Shown: positions 27,011-29,701 of the stretch, one piece after another | How the letters are laid out: each line of letters opens with the position of its first letter | How positions within the stretch are numbered: the first letter of the stretch is position 1 | Origin: Chara braunii | Lineage: Eukaryota; Streptophyta; Charophyceae; Charales; Characeae | DNA: 29,701 bases | Reading direction: 5' to 3' | Assembly: GCA_003427395.1 (NCBI GenBank) | Contig: BFEA01000707.1 | Location: 279,716 to 309,416, forward strand | Translations under genes and position numbers: made by a program | Notes under the pieces: generated by a model | The model's database searches: none | What the model saw: only the letters and a program-made list of their open reading frames with translations | Told to the model about the DNA's origin: nothing

Positions 27011-27142
27011 CTAAAAACCGGACCGAAATTGAATTTCTCTAAGCATTGATCAAGGACTGTCTCTTATACACATCTAGATGTGTATAAGAGACAGCTACAT
27101 GATCGTATGCCTTTTCAAAGTCTACAAAAATGATAGCAACGT
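27011..27142. other. Assembly artefact: duplicated LINE sequence around an adapter
   Basis: The 52 bp at 26902-26953 recur at 27005-27056 with one mismatch. The 48 bp at 26963-27010 recur exactly at 27095-27142. The second copies flank an adapter (27057-27094), in swapped order, as expected when a mate-pair junction read is built into a contig. Removing about 132 bp joins AGCAACGT to TTGGTCTGG and keeps the reverse-transcriptase reading frame through FEKAYDHVDW. Confidence 0.9.
27057..27094. other. Nextera mate-pair junction adapter (two Tn5 mosaic ends)
   Basis: CTGTCTCTTATACACATCT (27057-27075) is followed at once by AGATGTGTATAAGAGACAG (27076-27094), a perfect 38-bp palindrome. These are the 19-bp Tn5 mosaic end sequences used in Nextera libraries; head-to-head they form the circularisation junction of mate-pair kits. 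It is not biological. Confidence 0.97.
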
Positions 27143-27821
27143 TTGGTCTGGATGACCGAGATAGCTTAATGACCTCAAAAATGAGGAGAATGTTGTTCTG
27201 GATCTTCTTGCCTTTAATGAGGTCAGTTTGCGTTGGGTGAATGATGTCCGACATTATCGAAGTCATGCGATTCGCCAATGCCTTCGCTCACATTTTGTAC
27301 ACCACAGTCAGGAGTATAAATGACCGATAGTTTCTGATATTCATTTTATCTCCTTTCTTATGAAGCACGGTCAGTATCCCTTGGCCGACGAATTCTCTGA
27401 TTTGTCCAGTTGTCCAGACCGTTTGGTAGTATTCCATCAGGTCTTGTAAGAGGGAGGGCCACATTGTTTCCCAGAATTCCTTGGGTAACTCGTCTATTCC
27501 GGGGGTTTTCTCTTCTTCCATCTGCACCAGTGTCGTTCATATCTCCTCTTTTGCGGGTGGCCTCTCTAGCGTTGCCCTTTGTTGTGCTGAAATTTGATTT
27601 TGCAGGGGGGTCAGAAATTCATTAATTTCTTGTATTCTTTTGTCCTCAGAGATGTGTTTACATTGTGATGAAAAAAGTTCGAGGTAGAATTTTTTGGCTA
27701 TGTAGACACATTGAGGTGTGGTGGTGGTCAGTTGCTCTTGTGGCTGTGTCGGGTCTGCGAGGGCGTCAATGGTCGTCCTCCCAGCCCAAAGTCTAGCCAT
27801 TGCAAAAAATTTTGCGTCCAT

Positions 27822-28000
27822 GCTTCCTTCCGTTTTTTGCTTTCTAAACTTTCCCCGTATGCGTGTGCCGTTTCATCTATGTTTCATTCGTTCGAGAAGG
27901 CGAGTCTCAGTTCGTCGTATGGCGGCGGACAGATCCTCATTAATAGTTCCTTGGATTTGCTCTTGCTGTTGATTAAGATCTTTTAAATGGTTTTGAAGAT
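27822..28000 (-). other. LINE linker between endonuclease and reverse transcriptase
   Basis: The minus strand has only broken frames here, Gln/Asn-rich and Arg-rich, joining the endonuclease to the reverse-transcriptase lead-in (YLELFSS, about 27685-27705). Confidence 0.5.
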
Positions 28001-29052
28001 CTATCTATTTCTCTGAGCGGCTACTCCTTCGGAGTATTCACAACATTTTTTTGCCAAGAAGGCTAGACCATTATTAAACCATTCAATGTCGTTGTGGACT
28101 GTATCTTTGTGAGACTGCCAATAGTGCCACGTGTCTTTGACAAAAGATTGGAATGAATTTTGTGTCAGCATCGAGGTGTTTAACTTGTAAAATCCCGGCC
28201 CTTGGTCTGTTTTTTTACGAAAAGAGAGGATTGCCACGCACATTGCGTGGTCCAGGCCCGGGTATGTGTTGTGTGGAAAGATTTCTGCAATCTGTAGGGA
28301 GCCTTCTATTGCCGTGGAGATTAATATTAGATCAATTCTTGATTTGGTAGTTCTTTCAGGCCCATTTTTCCATAGGCAGGAAAAAGAGCATCTGGCGGGG
28401 TGCAATTTACGGAATGAGTCGTAAATATCTAGGGCGGAGCAAAGGTCTGCCACAATTTGTTCGTTTGTCCCCACGTATGTTGGGCACGGGGATGGTACTC
28501 TCCACCTGTCCAGCCATCTATTAGGCGCCGCGTTAAAATCGTCAGCTAGTCTATGGGTATCCCTTGCGGGGACTGCGAAATTTTGTCTTTTATGTCTTCG
28601 AAGAAGACCTTCCTCTCCCTTACTTCGTTCGGTCCATAAATGCAAAGTATTCTCACTAGTTTTAGCTCTAACATGACTAGAATCGATACCCATCTCCCTC
28701 CCTCATGATCCGCTTCCCAGTCCAATGGTACCGCCCTTGAGTTCGAAGGGAGCCAGATGGTGACCCCCGCGCTCCCCGGTCGTGGGGCGTGTGCTCTGAA
28801 GGCCTGGTGAGGCCAGACCTTTTTATGTGCGTAGTGATGGTCAGCTGTATTCATCAAGTGTGTCTCTTGAATACAGATAACATCTGGCCAATCTCTCCCC
28901 CCCACCCCCTTTATCTGGTCCCATATGGCCTGTCTCTTTTGTGGTGAGGCTGTGAGGTCATTCACGTGTAAGGATCGTATGTCCAAGTCTGCCTCCCTTC
29001 TCCCTTTCCTCCAAACCTTGTCTAGATTGTACAAAGCTCTAATAGTGTCCAT
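28001..29052 (-). pseudogene. LINE APE-type endonuclease, frameshifted
   Basis: The first part (29052-28546) has SLHVNDLTASPQKRQAIW, then DVICIQETHL with the metal-binding Glu, GSAGVTIWLPS, and GRWVSILVML with LVRILCIYGPN. The second part (28693-28001) has LADDFNAAPNRWLDR (GDFN motif with Gly changed), SRIDLILIS (catalytic Asp kept) and GLDHAMCVAI (SDH motif as LDH). The frame changes near 28.55-28.57 kb. This enzyme nicks target DNA to prime reverse transcription. The altered GDFN and SDH motifs agree with inactivation. Confidence 0.82.
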
Positions 29053-29099
29053 TCTCTTATTTCTTTAGTTGATTTTACCCCCCTTAACACCCCCCCTCT

Positions 29100-29122
29100 C
29101 TTTTTTTTTTTTTTTTTTTTTT
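29100..29122 (-). repeat. Poly(A) run between ORF1-like region and endonuclease
   Basis: About 22 T on the + strand, i.e. poly(A) on the element's strand, lies between the two LINE coding regions. It may be an expanded A-run or the tail of another insertion. Confidence 0.85.
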
Positions 29123-29679
29123 AGAGGCGCTCCCATTCAACCAAATCCCAATCATTTTTTTTGCCCCTGTCGGATGCAAATATCCTGCCTTAAGGATTCT
29201 TGTCAGGGTAGTCCTAACATCCTGTTCTGTCCATGTTTGGTTCGGTTTAATTTTTAAGAGTTGTAATTCTAGGAGGGTCGTTTGCGTAAACCAGCGCAGG
29301 CCTGCTTCCTTGTTGGAGTCAAACAGGACATAAACATAGTTATCCGCCAAGGATTGTTCACCATACGCCTCTCTCCTAGTGGCGATCGTTCCCGGCTGGT
29401 AGGTTGTTCCAAAAAAGGATCGTGCTTCCTTTGTAAAGCTATCCATCCCTGATTGGGACCACAGGGGGAACTGAGGGGACCATCCTCTCAGTGTTACCTC
29501 CCCATGCAGGGCCCCAGGGGCTCCGGATAGCCCCACTTCCCATCTCCCCTCTTTTTTTCGGACTGGGATTACCATGACCGTTGGTTTAGAGAGGCTGCTA
29601 GTCCCTTGACCCCCTCCCAAAAAATGTCTGATTTTTTGGCGTTTGCTGACCAGTGCCAGCGTTTCCTCCGGGGGGTCAG

Positions 29680-29701
29680 TGGGGAGGGGAGGGGAGGGGG
29701 G
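29680..29701 (+). repeat. (GGGGA)n tract with quadruplex potential
   Basis: Repeated GGGGA units with four or more G-runs reach the window edge. On the element's strand this is C-rich coding sequence (Pro/Ser/Leu). Confidence 0.7.

Larger units (their letters stand above)
26161..27821 (-). pseudogene. LINE reverse transcriptase, interrupted
   Basis: The motifs are in order. KTPGIDELPKEFW precedes HKKGDKMNIRNYRSFILL (27288-27527). HPTQTDLIKGKKIQNNIL and IIFVDFEKAYDHV carry the first catalytic Asp (27100-27230). FVDDLTLMVEAS is the second Asp pair (about 26665-26688; FVDD in place of YADD). LGVKLSAEG and FLWRGNHKCP follow. Breaks include frame changes near 27.28 and 27.53 kb, lost frame at 26.68-26.85 kb, and an artificial insertion at 27011-27142. 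The last is a sequencing artefact and should not be counted as decay. Confidence 0.82.
23814..29701 (-). mobile_element. Near-complete LINE (APE endonuclease, RT, zinc region), degraded
   Basis: Minus-strand order from the window edge: ORF1-like region (29701-29084), poly(A) run (29122-29100), APE-type endonuclease (29052-28001), linker, reverse transcriptase (27821-26161), downstream domain, zinc-binding region (about 25010-24880), C-terminal domain (24777-24316), 3'UTR, three-hairpin tail and poly(A) (23834-23814). The layout fits L1-type plant LINEs. Many stops and frameshifts inactivate it. It joins PLE sequence at 23813, so it probably landed in the PLE. The 5' end lies outside the window or near 29.1 kb, depending on how the internal poly(A) is read. 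Confidence 0.85.
29084..29701 (-). pseudogene. LINE ORF1-like open region, partial
   Basis: The frame is open from the window edge to 29084. The sequence includes PPEETLALVSKRQKIRHFL upstream of TSSLSKPTVMVIPVRKKEG, ADNYVYVLFDSNKEAGLRWF and ILKAGYLHPTGAKKMIGIW. It ends in lysines coded by a poly(A) run. I recognise no RRM or CCHC zinc knuckle. Its position before the endonuclease suggests ORF1, the RNA-binding protein of LINEs. The poly(A) at its end could instead mark a separate retroposon inserted upstream. Confidence 0.45.

Noticed and set aside
27039-27100. Peptide reading AVSYTHLDVYKRQ as a novel domain
   Set aside because: It is a translation of the Nextera/Tn5 adapter, a familiar contamination peptide.
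1-29701. CRISPR array
   Set aside because: No regularly spaced identical repeats with unique spacers occur; the tandem arrays are microsatellites or minisatellites, and the DNA is eukaryotic in character.

Overview
This window is intergenic, repeat-filled DNA from a large eukaryotic genome. I see no intact host gene. It has long microsatellites, poly(A)-tailed retroposons in both orientations, fold-back elements and scaffold Ns. A short CCCTAAA-type telomere-like tract near 2.56 kb hints at the green lineage. A repeat-rich charophyte or plant is my guess, but the sequence does not settle the species.

Layout. 0.6-1.75 kb holds a decayed LINE 3' end on the + strand. 1.8-3.1 kb has pyrimidine/purine microsatellites. 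3.6-4.7 kb is a second, divergent LINE 3' fragment on the - strand. 5.8-6.3 kb (-), 7.35-8.29 kb (+, with a 15-bp target duplication) and 12.0-12.8 kb (-) are 5'-truncated copies of one LINE family. 9.6-11.2 kb carries SINE-like retroposons that share the LINE's 3' tail; one begins with a tRNA-like A box. 15.6-16.1 kb has two fold-back MITEs. 16.3-17.3 kb is minisatellites, GA/CT tracts and a 75-N gap. 17.3-20.6 kb has no recognisable coding sequence. 21.3-23.8 kb (-) is a broken Penelope-like element (PLE): a reverse transcriptase followed by a hammerhead-ribozyme motif. 23.8-29.7 kb (-) is the most complete LINE: ORF1-like region, APE-type endonuclease, reverse transcriptase, zinc-binding region, C-terminal domain, structured 3' tail and poly(A). 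Every long coding region is frameshifted or stopped.

How the parts relate. The LINE family ends in a tail with up to three hairpins, and tails with the first two hairpins also end the SINE-like units. This is the arrangement expected if the LINE reverse transcriptase recognises the tail and moves the SINEs in trans. About 117-163 nt upstream of the poly(A) of four retroposon copies lies a second motif, TTAATCC / GCAATCAATG, enclosing a hairpin whose sequence differs in every copy but stays complementary; one copy has it twice. I regard this as the best candidate for something undescribed here. The hammerhead motif in the PLE is the second most notable signal.

Quality warning. Positions 27057-27094 are a perfect 38-bp head-to-head pair of Tn5 mosaic ends, the Nextera mate-pair junction adapter, flanked by duplicated LINE sequence. 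About 132 bp there are an assembly artefact inside the reverse transcriptase.
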